DNA of 64,000 nt. Origin: Aporrectodea caliginosa. Lineage: Eukaryota; Annelida; Clitellata; Crassiclitellata; Lumbricidae. Shown here one piece after another: positions 11,232 through 24,921 of the stretch. The notes below the pieces were generated by a model that saw only the letters and a program-made list of their open reading frames with translations, was not told the DNA's origin and did not search any database. Location: NCBI GenBank assembly GCA_020284085.1, contig JACEVL010006449.1, forward strand, positions 162,001 through 226,000, in the 5' to 3' direction. Position numbers and translations under genes: made by a program. Every line of letters begins with the position of its first letter. Position 1 is the first letter of the stretch.

Positions 11232-14200
11232 ATAAATGTATACAAAAAAATTACTACATATTTAAGAATTTATATATCGAATTAATGAAACAAAACATAA
11301 CCAAGATATGTAAATAAATAAGTTTATATAAATAAGTAAGTTCTTTTGGTAAAGGTTGAGAAATTTGAGATAAAACATGGGACTGAATACAATTTGAAAT
11401 TTATAAAAATTGATCAAATGTGTAATATTGACAAGCAGAACCTACCCTAAACAGTCATGAGGTTTGTACACAGCTACTGAAACAGAAACATGATTACAGT
11501 AATAATTCAGACAGAGAACAGAAAATATAATTACACTAATGATTAAGATAGAAAATAATCAAGGCTCAATTCATTCATTCATTCATTCAGCGCCCCTTCA
11601 AGATAACCTACTCAGAGGTGCTCCCAACTCAACTCCAGCGAAAAAGAACAGTTTTCAGATTCTTGTAAAAGGTGTATGCAGAGTCTCTAGTAAAAGAACA
11701 AGCAGATCTGAAGGAAGATTATTCCACATGATCGGCCCAACCACTGAAAAGGCACGAGACACGAAAAACATTTATATACAAATGAAAATGTCATTCCGTT
11801 ACAACCATTATTATGATTATTATTACAAACAATTTTAATGCACGCAAATTCACACAGAAATACGAATCTGAGGAGCGGTTAGTCAATTGCCAGGTGAAGA
11901 TCAGATGTTTGAAAGCCAATGAGAAATACTGAGCTTTGAGACACTTCTTAAAGAAGAGAAAGAGTTTGAGCATTCAACAGACATAACATTGGTTAGGTTA
12001 GTAAAAGGTGCTGTTGTGAGGTTCCTAAAAGATGCTCTTGCACTGCTCAGATAGATCTACTAAGCAATGTTTCCAGCAGAATAATCTTAAAGCGAAGGAA
12101 GCTCATGGTAAGTTGACCATATCGGTTCTAATCGATTAGCTAATCGATCAGAAAAGCAGCTAATTCTAATTCTAATCGATTAGCCACAAGATTTTGCTCA
12201 TTCGAATCGACTAACAAATTTCAGTAGCTAATTCTAATTCTAATTGATTAGCTATTTAACTAATCATGCCCTTCTCTGAAATTTAGAAGCACGTTACCAC
12301 TTGGATGTATGTTCCTTGGCATTTTCTTGCAGCCCTTGCGTCTTCTGTACAGCCATACGCTGAGGACGCAAAGCACAAGCCAAAGCCCTCCACCAATGAC
12401 ACCGATCAACGTCGCCACAAACCACGGCTCTTTTACGATGTTCTTCTGCGCTATCTGCGGACCTAGACGGAAAACGGAGGGCAATTTTTTCAAAGAATTA
12501 CATAATATTGCTGTCAGTTCAATCAATGGCTTCATAGTGTTATCTGCTGTGTCAGTTTAATCATGTTCAGTCAGAAGTCAGTCAGTCAGTCAGTCAGTCA
12601 GTCAGTCAGTCAGTCAGTCAGTCAGTCGGTGGTCAGTCAGTCAGTCAGTCAGGGTTGGTCAGTCAGTCAGTCAGTCAGTCAGTCAGTCAGTCATGGCAGT
12701 CAGTCAGTCAGTCAGTCAGTCAGTCAGTCAGCTTCTTCCTCTGGCGTCTGACTATCTGACTATCTCAGATTCACATTTCAGTGTAACTATTCGCACATTA
12801 CAAATTTAATTAATACTAATAAGAATAAGTATTGTCATAGCGTGGCTGCAGAAGACCTTCACGTAAGATTAAAATGGGCAAAGCAAAAACAATAAAGCAT
12901 TTTACCAATGAAGATTGGATCGCTTCGAACGCCCTCTCCCATCCGATTGTGGGCAGACAGCTGGATCTTGTAAGTCATGTCCTTGAGGACCTGATGAATG
13001 AAGACAGCGTCGAGACTCGCGTTCGTTGAGATCGTCTTGTCGTACTTAGCTTCGCTTCCATACATGTAGATCTGCAGAGTTAAGATAATCAAATCATGAC
13101 AGACTACATACACGGGAAACAAGTCACAGCAATAATCTAATCACTTTTGTAGCGCGAAAATAATTCACATAACATTTATTAATGTGGGGCACGGTGGTGT
13201 AGGGGTATGTTCGGTGCCTTGCAGCCGGAGGGTTGAGGGTTCAGGCGTAGCACCTCAAGCCACTGCGTAGGGACCCTGGGCAATCCTTCATGCTCGCAAT
13301 TGCTCTGTGCGGGCAAACGTGACCAAACAACCCGATTCAGTGTCTGCGCTGACAACCCTCAAAGCATGCCCTGAGTAGAAATCTGGGGGAAGGGCGCTAT
13401 AACAAGTGCTCATAGTGCATACATACAAAACAAATGCGTTGAGTACAGTTTAAGACTCGGACTTCTGCATTCGGGTAGCAGGCAACCGGAAAAGATGTCA
13501 GCTACGATCCTCATAGAAAAACCTGCTACAAGTCCCGCGGTCTTCTACAAGGTTTGGCGACGGTTCCTTCTCTGTCGCTGGACCCACTGCTTGGAATAGT
13601 CTTCCCAACCATGCGTCGTGCGAAGAATGCACAATCTCTGGAAACAATTAAATTACAGCTCCAGACCCATCTTTTTACACTATCATATAACTGCCATTGA
13701 CTTTTTGAACTCTTGTGCAGTGCCCTTACCTTCAGACTGTGCTACGGCACTATACAAATCGTAATAATAATAATAAATCACAAATTTGTAAGCTGCCTCT
13801 ACAAGAGAAACTCCTTAGAAAGGCTTCTGACCTGACAACACACATCCATGATCAACCAAGAACGCTGGGGCCCGATAGCGCATTGGATAACACACTGGCA
13901 TAGAGAGCGAGAGGTACCGAGTTCGACACCTGTAGGCGGACATGCTTTGTAGGTTGCTATTAGCGCCATATATTGCAGGCTGTCTGTTCCGTTAGTAGTT
14001 AAGATTTATGTCTTCTGTCATTTGTGCTCTTGTGAATTGTTTCAATTGCATAACATGTAAATGTACAGCGCAGTGCATTTGTCAGGCGCTTGATTAAAGA
14101 AAAGATATTATTATTATTATATTATTATTATGAAAAAACAGAATGGTTTCAAGTACTTGTGGAAAAGCGGCAAGAAAGTACCATTCAACCATTATGTCAT

Positions 14201-17200
14201 ATCATTATCATCAAAACTGCTGCTGTGAGGCAGAGAATAGCAGTGGCGTAACGAGGGTGGCAGGGGGGGCGGCCGCCCCCGGGCGCAGGACAGAGGGGCG
14301 CAAAATTAGGTCTGAAAAATTTTGTTGTGAAAGAAATCAGTTAAAAATAGAAAAATAGTTTTAAAAAGTAACTTTTGTATGTGAGTTTTGTACTTGGGGG
14401 GGGAGGGGGGGGCGCAAAATGAGATTTGACAAGTTTCTTGTTGAAAAACAGACGGAAAAGCAAAAAAAGGTCATCAGAAATTTTGGCGGAACTGAGAAAG
14501 AAAATTTTCAGGAAATTCTTGCCCCCGGGCGCACGAACCCTTAGTTACGCCACTGGAGAATAGTATGGCTTTCATACTGTTGCTATGCAACTTTATTTTC
14601 TAAAGGCAAGCTCTCTCACAAATTCCTGCATTGCTCATCAACTATTCATGACTGAACCTCCAGATAATTAGTGCCTCCATTTTGTCTCTCTAACGCCTAC
14701 TGTTTCAAGTACGTCATTTTAAAGGAGTGTTATTGCCTTGGTTTTTATTTGTCTGGCAATTTATCAACCCATCTAACAAGCAACCAACGGCAATTATCTA
14801 CCTCTTGCCTATGCAGGCCATCCAGCTGATGCATATATATGCATTTCCCAGGCATTTCCACGTCTATTGTTCTGTAGCCTCGAGTGCATAAACTTATCAA
14901 AAATGCATGAACGCCAATGTAGCACATTCAATTATTAATGTCTCAATAGGGATAAGTGGCCAAACAAAATCGAAAAACGAAAATAAAACATGAAATAATA
15001 TCCCAAAATAATTTCTGTTGACGACAATGGCCAACGTTGCCATGATAACAAGTTAAACAAGAGTTGATTCTACAACTGTATGGTAGCCTGTTAGGCGACG
15101 ATCCGTCCTACTGCTGCTCATTTTACCATCGCCCCTAGGGAGTGGAAGGCTGAGTCCACCTTGTGGGGCCAGCAAGTATCAAACCCACATCTTTCTGTTC
15201 TTCATGCGTTTGTATTACAGCTCAATCATCACCGCGCCCCATCAGTTACTGAAGGAGGCAGTTCAGAAGATGGGACACAACTGTCTGTAATGCAGCCACT
15301 CCTTGTCTCGAGAATGGTTAAGACAATTCAAGACAACTCTCAATATTTATTTATTTACTTTTATTTATTTTAAAAAGGAATTAAAGAGTATTTATTTACA
15401 CAGCACCGCTCCAGGAAAAATAATCAGAGATATGAGCAAATTATTAAGTTTAAAAAAAAGAAAGACTGAAGACCTTGTATCCGCGTAGAACTCCGTTGAG
15501 GAAGCGTTTTGGTGGCGGTTCCCACGTGAGATAGATTGTGCTGTTGTCAACCATCTTGACTTGTATGTTGTGTGGCGGAGCGGACGGTACTATGGGTGCA
15601 AAGCAACACACACCCAAATGTATACTGATATCGTTGTCAATACTTCTATGCAACATAGGTGACTGTGTTTATGTACATAAGCAACTGTCTATTTATGTAG
15701 TGCCTTTAAAAAACGTCACAGGGAAAGTTGTTTCATTTATAATCTAACCTCTTTTAATGGTGAACCAGTGGCAATATCTTTCAGCAAGTGGAGGGCCAGG
15801 ATGCCAAAGGCGCCTGAGAAAAATGGGATAGTGGTCTAGAAGGGGGCTCGGTGAGCCCGCCCCAGAAAATGTTTGCGAAACCAAATCTTAAATGGTGCAA
15901 TTTTATCATGCAAATAGTCAAATTAGGCAAATAAAATCTTAATTTTTATCTTCATTATCAGTCACGAACATCATAGTAGTCTTTACGACTCATTAACACA
16001 ACGGACGGGCCTGGTGGATTGACCTCTGAGTAGCAGAGATGGGCAGTGAGCACGATTAGCAAAATTGCTAATTGATTAGAAAAAATTAGAATTAGCTACT
16101 GAAATTTGCTACTTGATTAGAATTAGAATAATCCTATATCTAATCAATTAGAATCAGAATTAGCTGTTTGTCTAATCGATTAGCTAATCGATTAGCTAAT
16201 CGATTAGAATCTAATTGATTAGTCGCCCATCTCTGCTGAGTAGAGATCTAGAAGTGGCGCTATATAAATTCTGAATGACTGATTGATTGATAAACACACA
16301 AAAAAGAGCAATTACCATCCTCGAAGGTCCTCACTCGAACCACGTTGCTCTCCTGACCAATAACGGTCGAGTAGAACGGCTGGATGTTTATCTCGTACCA
16401 CGTGTACCGATCCAGATTGTGTAGGGTGTACATGGTAGCCGTGTTACTCTGGACGGTCTCCACAGTCCAGTCGGCCAGATTAACCCCGGCTCGACCACCC
16501 CCGGACTGGTCCTCCATGGTCGGCATTGCGCGATACCGGATGTGGAAACCCTCGATGAATCGCTGGTTCCTCCGCACTTCCCAGGACAGCTTGACCGCCG
16601 TTGAGCTCATCGCTTCCGGTAACAGCATTGTCACGATCTGTCCGGATAGCTTCTCCGCGACTAGGCTGAGGTCGAGTGGGGGCGATGAAGGGTGTGACTG
16701 GACTGTGGCGTCACCTGGCGGCAGAAACACAACTGTCTGAAAATATACTCCAGAGATGGGCATGATTAGTTAAATTGCTAATCAATTGAGAATTAGTAAG
16801 AAGATATCTAAAATGTGCAGAGGGAACATGTGTTCCTCAGTGCCAAAGGAAGGGGCCCAAATGAGGGTTAAAATTAGTAATTTTTACTCTTGATTTTGAT
16901 GCAATTTTAACTAATTTATTCCAAATAAATTTATAACAGTTAAGTTTGGTACCCAAATATATCCAGTTATATAGATTTACAGAATTTAAGTACCGTATAC
17001 TAAACTATTAGACATTATTTTAATATATTATTTCATTAACATTTAAATTGCCACCAAAACCAACTACACAGAATAGCACTGGAACATGAGATATAATAAG
17101 TAATAAGCAATTGTAATCTCAAGATTTCTCTGGTGCTATATCAAATCAAGTCGGTAACAGTCTGGTTGTTTGGTCCAATTCGGTGCCAGGTCAGGATTCG

Positions 17201-19383
17201 GGGAGGTCAAGCCAAAGAGACAGCACAGTTCTATGGCGACAATCGTTGATGGTGGTCATGGAGTGGCACAGAAGTAAAAATCAGGATAGGATAGTATGAT
17301 AAGATAGCTTGTATTGTATTGTATTTGAACACTTGTTATAGCGCCCCTACCAGATTTCCCATTCAGAGGATAGGATAGCGTAGATTGGGAGTGGTTGCAA
17401 TAATAATAACAATCTTCGTTTATTAATTCAAACTAACAAGCCGCAGTATGATTACAATTCGTAGTATGAACGGATGATCACAAGTTATTACAGGAGCTGA
17501 ATTTAACTGTTTGGCATCCACACAAGGTACCCATCACGTCCTACTGCTTATTCTACCAACACCATCTGGCGAATGAAAGGCTGAGTCGATCTTTGGGAGG
17601 GTAGCGGGAATCAATCCCGCATCCGTGCTGATCTTCTGCTCTCCGTGCCAGAGTGTCATCATTACCCTAAACCCCTCACAATATGATGGGATAGGACAGA
17701 ACAGTATAAGATAGGAAAGACGCAGAGTATGTGGTAGGACAGCACAGAACCCAGCTAATAAGAGACAGTGTCGTACTTAAAATACACCAAAGAAGAACCG
17801 AACCTTTCGTGCGAACGGGGGCCGTGACGTGACTTGGGAGACTGAGGCCATGAGAGTTCTGAGCTCTTACGAGGAACATGTAGGCTGTATCTGGTCTGAG
17901 GCTACGCACTACAAAGGAAGGCTCAGTGATTGTGCCCGATGCCACTATCCACCCCTACAACGTAATCAATCCAATTACAATTAATTAACTAACTAATTAG
18001 TCTATTAGTTAGATCACTCAACCTGCACAAAACCAACCTGACAAGGTAACACGGAGTATATACTCATTCATTATTTGGAACAACCTTCAATTCGGCACTA
18101 TTGTCTTGTAATACTATTGTCTGGTAATACTATTGTCTGGTAATACCGTTGTCTGGTAATATCATTGTCTGGTAATACTATTGTCTGGTAATACCGTTGT
18201 CTGGTAATATCATTGTCTGGTAATACTATCGTCTGGTAATACTATCGTCTGGTAATACCATTGTCTGGTAATACTATTGTCTGGTAATACCATTGTTTGG
18301 TAATACTATTGTCTGGTAATACTATTGTCTGGTAATACTATTGTCTGGTAATACCATTGTTTGGTAATACTATTGTCTGGTAATACCATTGTCTGGTAAT
18401 AGTATTGTCTGGTAATACCATTGTCTGGTAATACTATTGTCTGGTAATACCATTGTCTGGTAATACCATTGTCTGGTAATACTATTGTCTGGTAATACCA
18501 TTGTCTGGTAATAGTATTGTCTGGTAATACCATTGTCTGGTAATACCGTTGTCTGGTAATACTATTGTCTGGTAATACTATTGTCTGGTAATACTATTGT
18601 CTGGTAATACTACAGTCTGGTAATACTATCGTCTGGTAATACTATATTGTCTGGTAATACTATTGTCTGGTAATACTACAGTCTGGTAAAACTATTGTCT
18701 GGTAATACCATTGTCTGGTAATACTATTGTCTGGTTATACCATTGTCTGATAATACCATTGTCTGGTAATACTATTGTCTGGTAATACTATGTTGCAGGA
18801 GCTAACAAGTCAAGCATTAAAGCAATAATTATTCCATCAGTCAGTCACCAGTCACCCAGTCAAAGAAAGAACCTTTAAGTCAGTCTGGCAACAACATCTA
18901 TGAGAACCAGACAACATGAGGGCAAAACAATTAATCTTCTTTCCCCATATAAAACAAGATATGAAGGAAGAAAGGTTTGGACACAAAGAGAAGACAAACT
19001 CAGATATAGAGGGAGACGCATACAGTCAGGGAAAGACGCTAATACAGCACAGCTAAGACGGGAACAACATCTCGATTCTCCAGTCTTTAAAGGCATCAAA
19101 ACAGTCCCACAAAGAAAGAAAGAGGCAGAGAGAAGCATACACACGGCAGAGTAGCATACAGACTGATGTAGAAAGACAGACAGAAACAGACAGACAAACA
19201 GACAGACAGAAAGACAGACAGGCACACAGAGACACAAACACAAAGACAGACAGAAAGTCAGACAGAGACTGACACACACACACAGACAAAGAGACACACA
19301 CAAAGGAACACACAGACACAGACACAAACAGACAAGACAGATAGATAGACAGGCAGATAGACAGAAAGAGACACACACACAGC

Positions 19384-19417
<34 letters not shown>

Positions 19418-19573
19418 GAGACATAAAGATAGACAGAGATACACAGAAAGACAGACAGACAGAAAGAGACTCACAGACAGACAGAGAGAGACATAAACAC
19501 AGACACAGACAGAGACACAACAAAGACAGACACACAGAGACAGACATAAACACAGACACACACAAGCAGACAA

Positions 19574-19604
<31 letters not shown>

Positions 19605-20887
19605 GACACAACAAACAGACAGAAGGGCAAAGACAGAGAAAATTTCTCCCTACTTCTCCAGTCTCATGGCTGAAGTATTCGACGGTGTAGGCATAGACGG
19701 CAGATGCTCCGTGATTGCTGTTCGCCTTCCACGCCAGCCTCACGCTCGTCTCTGTCACATCGGACACGGACGGCTTCGACGGAGGTCCTGGAAAGGTCGT
19801 CGGCTCTGGGGTTCGATGGAATATGATTGATGGATTCGTCGGAGTCTCCACGATGAGCGCAGCACTCCAAGCCGTCTCTCCAGTCTCACTGATGGCCTTA
19901 CATGTGTACATACCTGTGTCTGTCTTACGAAGATCTGTAAAATACAGTAGTAGAACAGTCTGACACTGGACATAGGAACCAGAGATGGGTAACTAATCGA
20001 TTAGGTGCTAATCAATTAGCTAATCGATTAGTCAAACAGCTAATTCTAATTGTAATCGATTAGCTTCAACATTTTACTAATTCTAATCGATTAGCAACTT
20101 CAGCAGCTAATTCTAATTCTAATCGATTAGCAATTTAATTAATAATGCCCACACTCTGATCGACATGCAGAACTCCCTCAGATGCAGGTTCTAACCAATG
20201 TAGCTAACTGCCCTCAGACACACCAGAAGTCCAGTATGCCTCTGAATACCTGTACAACACCTTTCAGTAACCTTCTAAAAAACTGCAACAGATCTTTGTC
20301 AAGCACTTCCTTCTAATCAAACATTTCCTTGATAAATGTAAACATGCACTGATTTGGATGAGAATTTGTTGACTGGGCTCTCCGTGTTTGCGGGACCTTA
20401 CCAGTGGTGACTCCCCTAGTCATCTGTTATTCGAGCTGTGTTCGTTTTCGACTGATTTGGTCATAATTGACAACTCTAACATCATTTAGAATAGCGCAGG
20501 TAGCGCCTCTGAGTAGGAATCTTGAAGGGGCGCTATATAAATTTTGAAATGAAAGAATAAATCTGAAAATACATCATTCTAACTATTGATGGGAGATTTC
20601 TCCTCACCTGATACCTGAAGAGTGCCCGAGTCGAGAATGGAAAACCGCGGATCTCGAACTGGAAGGATTCGTCCATTCTTATACCATCTGATCAACGGAA
20701 CTGGTTCTCCGCTTGCAGAGCAGTGCAGCAGCGCAAGAGTGTTGATTGGCAAAGTCTGGTTCTGAGGTCCATGGTGAATTATTGGAGGTGGTCGAGAATC
20801 AACTTCTACAAAATTAATACAGCATTATGATTCAGAGTTGCCGCTTTTCTGACACTGTGCATGTTACAAATGTTTGTAATAATAATG

Positions 20888-20946
<59 letters not shown>

Positions 20947-20981
20947 CATAGTAATAAATAATAATAATAAAAATATATAAT

Positions 20982-21022
<41 letters not shown>

Positions 21023-23702
21023 TAATAGTAATAATAGTATTAGTAGTAGTAGCAACAGTAGTAGTAGTAAAAATTAAAATAATAATAGTAATTATAACAG
21101 TTATAATTATACATGGGGAAATAGAAACTGCAATCATAAGTGCACCTCTTCAAAAAACCTTCTCAGAACTGCTCCAGGTCTTTCAACACAAGACCACACA
21201 CTCATGAGAAATAGTCTTCAACCGCTGCATTATATAGAGATACATTTATATAGTTATCATAAATACAACCACAAAATGAGCTTAGGATGTTTGTTTTTGA
21301 CAAAAAAGTCACAACAAAATCATTCCAGTAACGAAACTCGAGTACATGGGGGGGCCCGATAGCGCATTGGATAACATCTGGCGTAGAGAGCGAGAGTACC
21401 TCAAGTTCGAGTCCCGTAGGAGGATAGTAGGCTGCTATTAGCGCCGTTGTATTGCAGGCTGTCTGTTCTGTTAGTAGTTAAGATTTAAATTGCATAACAT
21501 GTAAATGTACAGCGCAGTGCGTTTGTCAGGCGCTTAATAAAGAAAAGATTATTATTATTATTATTATTACATTTCTGAAACTCCTGGAATAGTAGATATT
21601 CTTAGATGAAATTTCAGACTTCCTAACCTTTGACCTCCAGCTTGGCCTTGGCATAAGCGCTGCCTGCGATGCTGAGACCCTTGCATATGTATTCGCCCGC
21701 ATCTTCTTTCTGGACTGATTCGATGATGAGGGTTCCATCCTCTGAGACAGAGATACGTCCGTGGTCTTGATTGGGAAACATCAGAGTCTGGAAGACACAA
21801 CAACTTCGTAAAGGAATTTAATCTTCGCCAGCATCTTAGAATAACATTACTGCTGTGAGAACTTTTGATCAGAGATGCATGAAAACATAGCAGATACTTT
21901 AAATTACTTAGCTTCACCTTACTTAGAAGAAGAAGAGCAGTCCCTTAAGCTATCCACAAGAGGCAGCCATGGGTACGAAGCGTTAGCGACTTCATTTGCT
22001 TAGCTTCGGCATATTCATTCATTCATTCATTCATTCATTCATTCAGAGCATTTATATAGCGCCCCTTCAAGAAACTACTCAGGAGCGCTCCCAGACCAGC
22101 CACGACTAAAGAAAAAAGACTTGAGGGACTTGTAGAACCCTGTCAGATGGCTTACAAGTAAAAAACGGAGCTTAAGTGGTAGGTCATTCAAATGGAAGGG
22201 CCAACAACCGAGAAAGCACGGCGCTGCTTAATAGCCAAGCGAGTCCGTGGAACAAGGAACTCACCGCTCGTCGCAGAGCGAAGCACCCGACGCGCTGGAA
22301 CATCAGACACTGGGCGGCAAAGATCACGCAAGTAAGATGGAGCGCAGCCAAGAACACAACGAGAAACAAGAGCAGCAATGCGATATGAGATCCGCTGAGA
22401 CACAACCAGCCAATGCAACACATCACGCATGTATGCAGAGACAGGAGAGTACTTAGGAAGCCGTCCAATAAGCCGAGCAGCCGAGCGTAGAACTCGATCT
22501 AGTTGCCCCAAAACACCAAGGGGAAGGCCAGCAAGTAGTGAGGAACAGTGGTCAATTCTAGTAACAAAGGCATGAACATATGAGGGTAGGTGGCCAGTCC
22601 TCTCCCTCGCCGTCTCATCTTCCCACCGACAGTGTACGGTCAGTGTACTCATTGTTGATAAGTTGGCAAGGAGTGTAGGTGGAACAGAAACCTCAAATCA
22701 AATTTCTGCCCTGGCAAGGATTTGAACCCCCGACCTCTCGATTGACAGTCCAGCACACTAACCACTACACTATCTTACTTATTTAGCCTCAACTTACCTG
22801 AAATTGCCATGTTGTACATCACATACAAAGTATTTAGCTCCACAGCTAAACCACTGTTAAGTAGTATTAGTTTCAGTTTAATGACAGTGTGAAAACAACG
22901 ATCATTAGCGTCGCCCTCCTCCTTTATCCAGGCTTGGGATTGGCACTGTCAGAGTACGAACGGCAGCAGAGTTTAAACTACTGTGACCACTGCATCAATC
23001 ATTTTTATATCCAAACGAACAGGGAACAGACAAAGCTTCTCCTAAAGGCAGAATTAAGTAGATTGTCAGCAACCCGATATGCTGGTGAGGGGGAATTGGT
23101 TACTGACAGAAGCGAGAAATTCGATTCTTTTTCGTTCAACACACAGATATGCAGGAGATGAAAAGGCTCTGGTAACTTACAACCATAGCTGCAGGCTTAA
23201 CATGTTGGCATCAGGTTGGACTTATTAATAGTGGCAATAACTCCAAGATCAAAGTTTCGATCTAGGTACAACAGAGTGGAAATATCGAATATGCTCAAAG
23301 TGCTTTTTCCACTGAAGTAAATATTGTACCGAAGATCGCAGGGATTCAAGACTGCAGAAAATAAGAAACGACGACATTAGACAAGCATTAGGTATCCAAA
23401 CAACTCTGCTAGGCAAAGTCATTAAACGAAGACTCCGATGGTTTGGACATGCAGAAAGAATGCCAGCTTACCGAATCCCATACAATGCACTGCACTCAAG
23501 ATTCGAAGGAAAGAGAAACAAAGGCAGACCAAGACTACGATGGATAGATAATATAAATGAGGACATAACATCACTTGGACTAACACTAATGGGAGCACTA
23601 GACTTGACAAGTGACCAAATGTGTAGTAGTAGTAGTAGCAGTAGTAGTAATAGTAGTAGTAGTAGTAGCAGTAGTAGTAGTATTAGTAGTAGTAGCAGCA
23701 GT

Positions 23703-23736
<34 letters not shown>

Positions 23737-23745
23737 ATAATAATA

Positions 23746-23788
<43 letters not shown>

Positions 23789-24879
23789 CTAAGTACTACA
23801 ATACTACTACCACCACGAATACGGGAACGATAAACTACACTCCTGAGGTCTGGACTGTTGGGTGGCCACATCTGCGGTGATATGAAGTCGGGTGTCTAAC
23901 AATGGAATGAAGTAGCCGCCAGAAATAGCAGGTAGCCATGTTGGAAACTTTAAAGTGTGCACATGTATGCATAGATATTCACTAGCCTCCAAATTCTAAC
24001 TTTTCATCCGGACACAGTGTTACGTTCCAAACACAATACAGTTTTGCAGAAGACTACACAAACAACTGTTACATCACTTACATGACACAACAATCCATCA
24101 AATCGGATGTAAATTGGTACTGTGAAACACCAATGCACCAAGACTTCTTGTTTTAAAATGCTAGCGAAACCCAATTTCCCGTTGCCAGGCAACACTTTGA
24201 CACTGACCTGACTGGCCTCCTTGTTCCAGAAAACGGTTGGTAGGGGATTTCCAGTCACCTCACAGCGGAATGTTGCCCTCCTGCCGATACCAACTGTCTT
24301 GTCCGTTGGGGTCACAACAAATGATGGCTGAGCTAAGAACATCACATTGAAGCAATGTTGACACATGTAAGGACAAAGCAGTTCTAATACATGTTCAGTC
24401 ATGCTAATTGCTAACAAAACTCAATCACACTAACACATTCTGATCATGTTAACAATTTTTGATCATGCTAACACACCTTGATCATACTAAAACACTTATA
24501 TCAAGCCAACATTTATGATCATTTATGATCAAGTTTACATATTTCGATCGAGTTAACACATTTTGATTGCGTGATTCCATTTTTAACATACTAACACATT
24601 TTGATCAAGTTAAAAAATTTTGATCATGCTAACACAACTTGGTCATGTTAACACATTTAGATCATGCTAACACACCTCGATCATACTAAAACGTTTATAA
24701 AAAAAAGCCAACACATTTATGCTCAAGTTAACACATTTATGCTCAAGTTAACACATTTTTTATCAAGTTAACACATTTAGATCATGTTAACACATTTGAT
24801 CATGTTAACACATTTTTATCATGTTAACACATTTTTATCGTGTTAACACATTTTTATCATACTAAAATCATCATCGTCG

Positions 24880-24921
<42 letters not shown>

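Noticed and set aside
18103..18790. CRISPR array
   Set aside because: Uninterrupted 16-bp units without unique spacers, in an animal genome.
18875..19630. 251-codon minus-strand frame rich in Cys, Leu, Ser and Val
   Set aside because: It is the translation of the ACAG microsatellite; other frames there are equally open.
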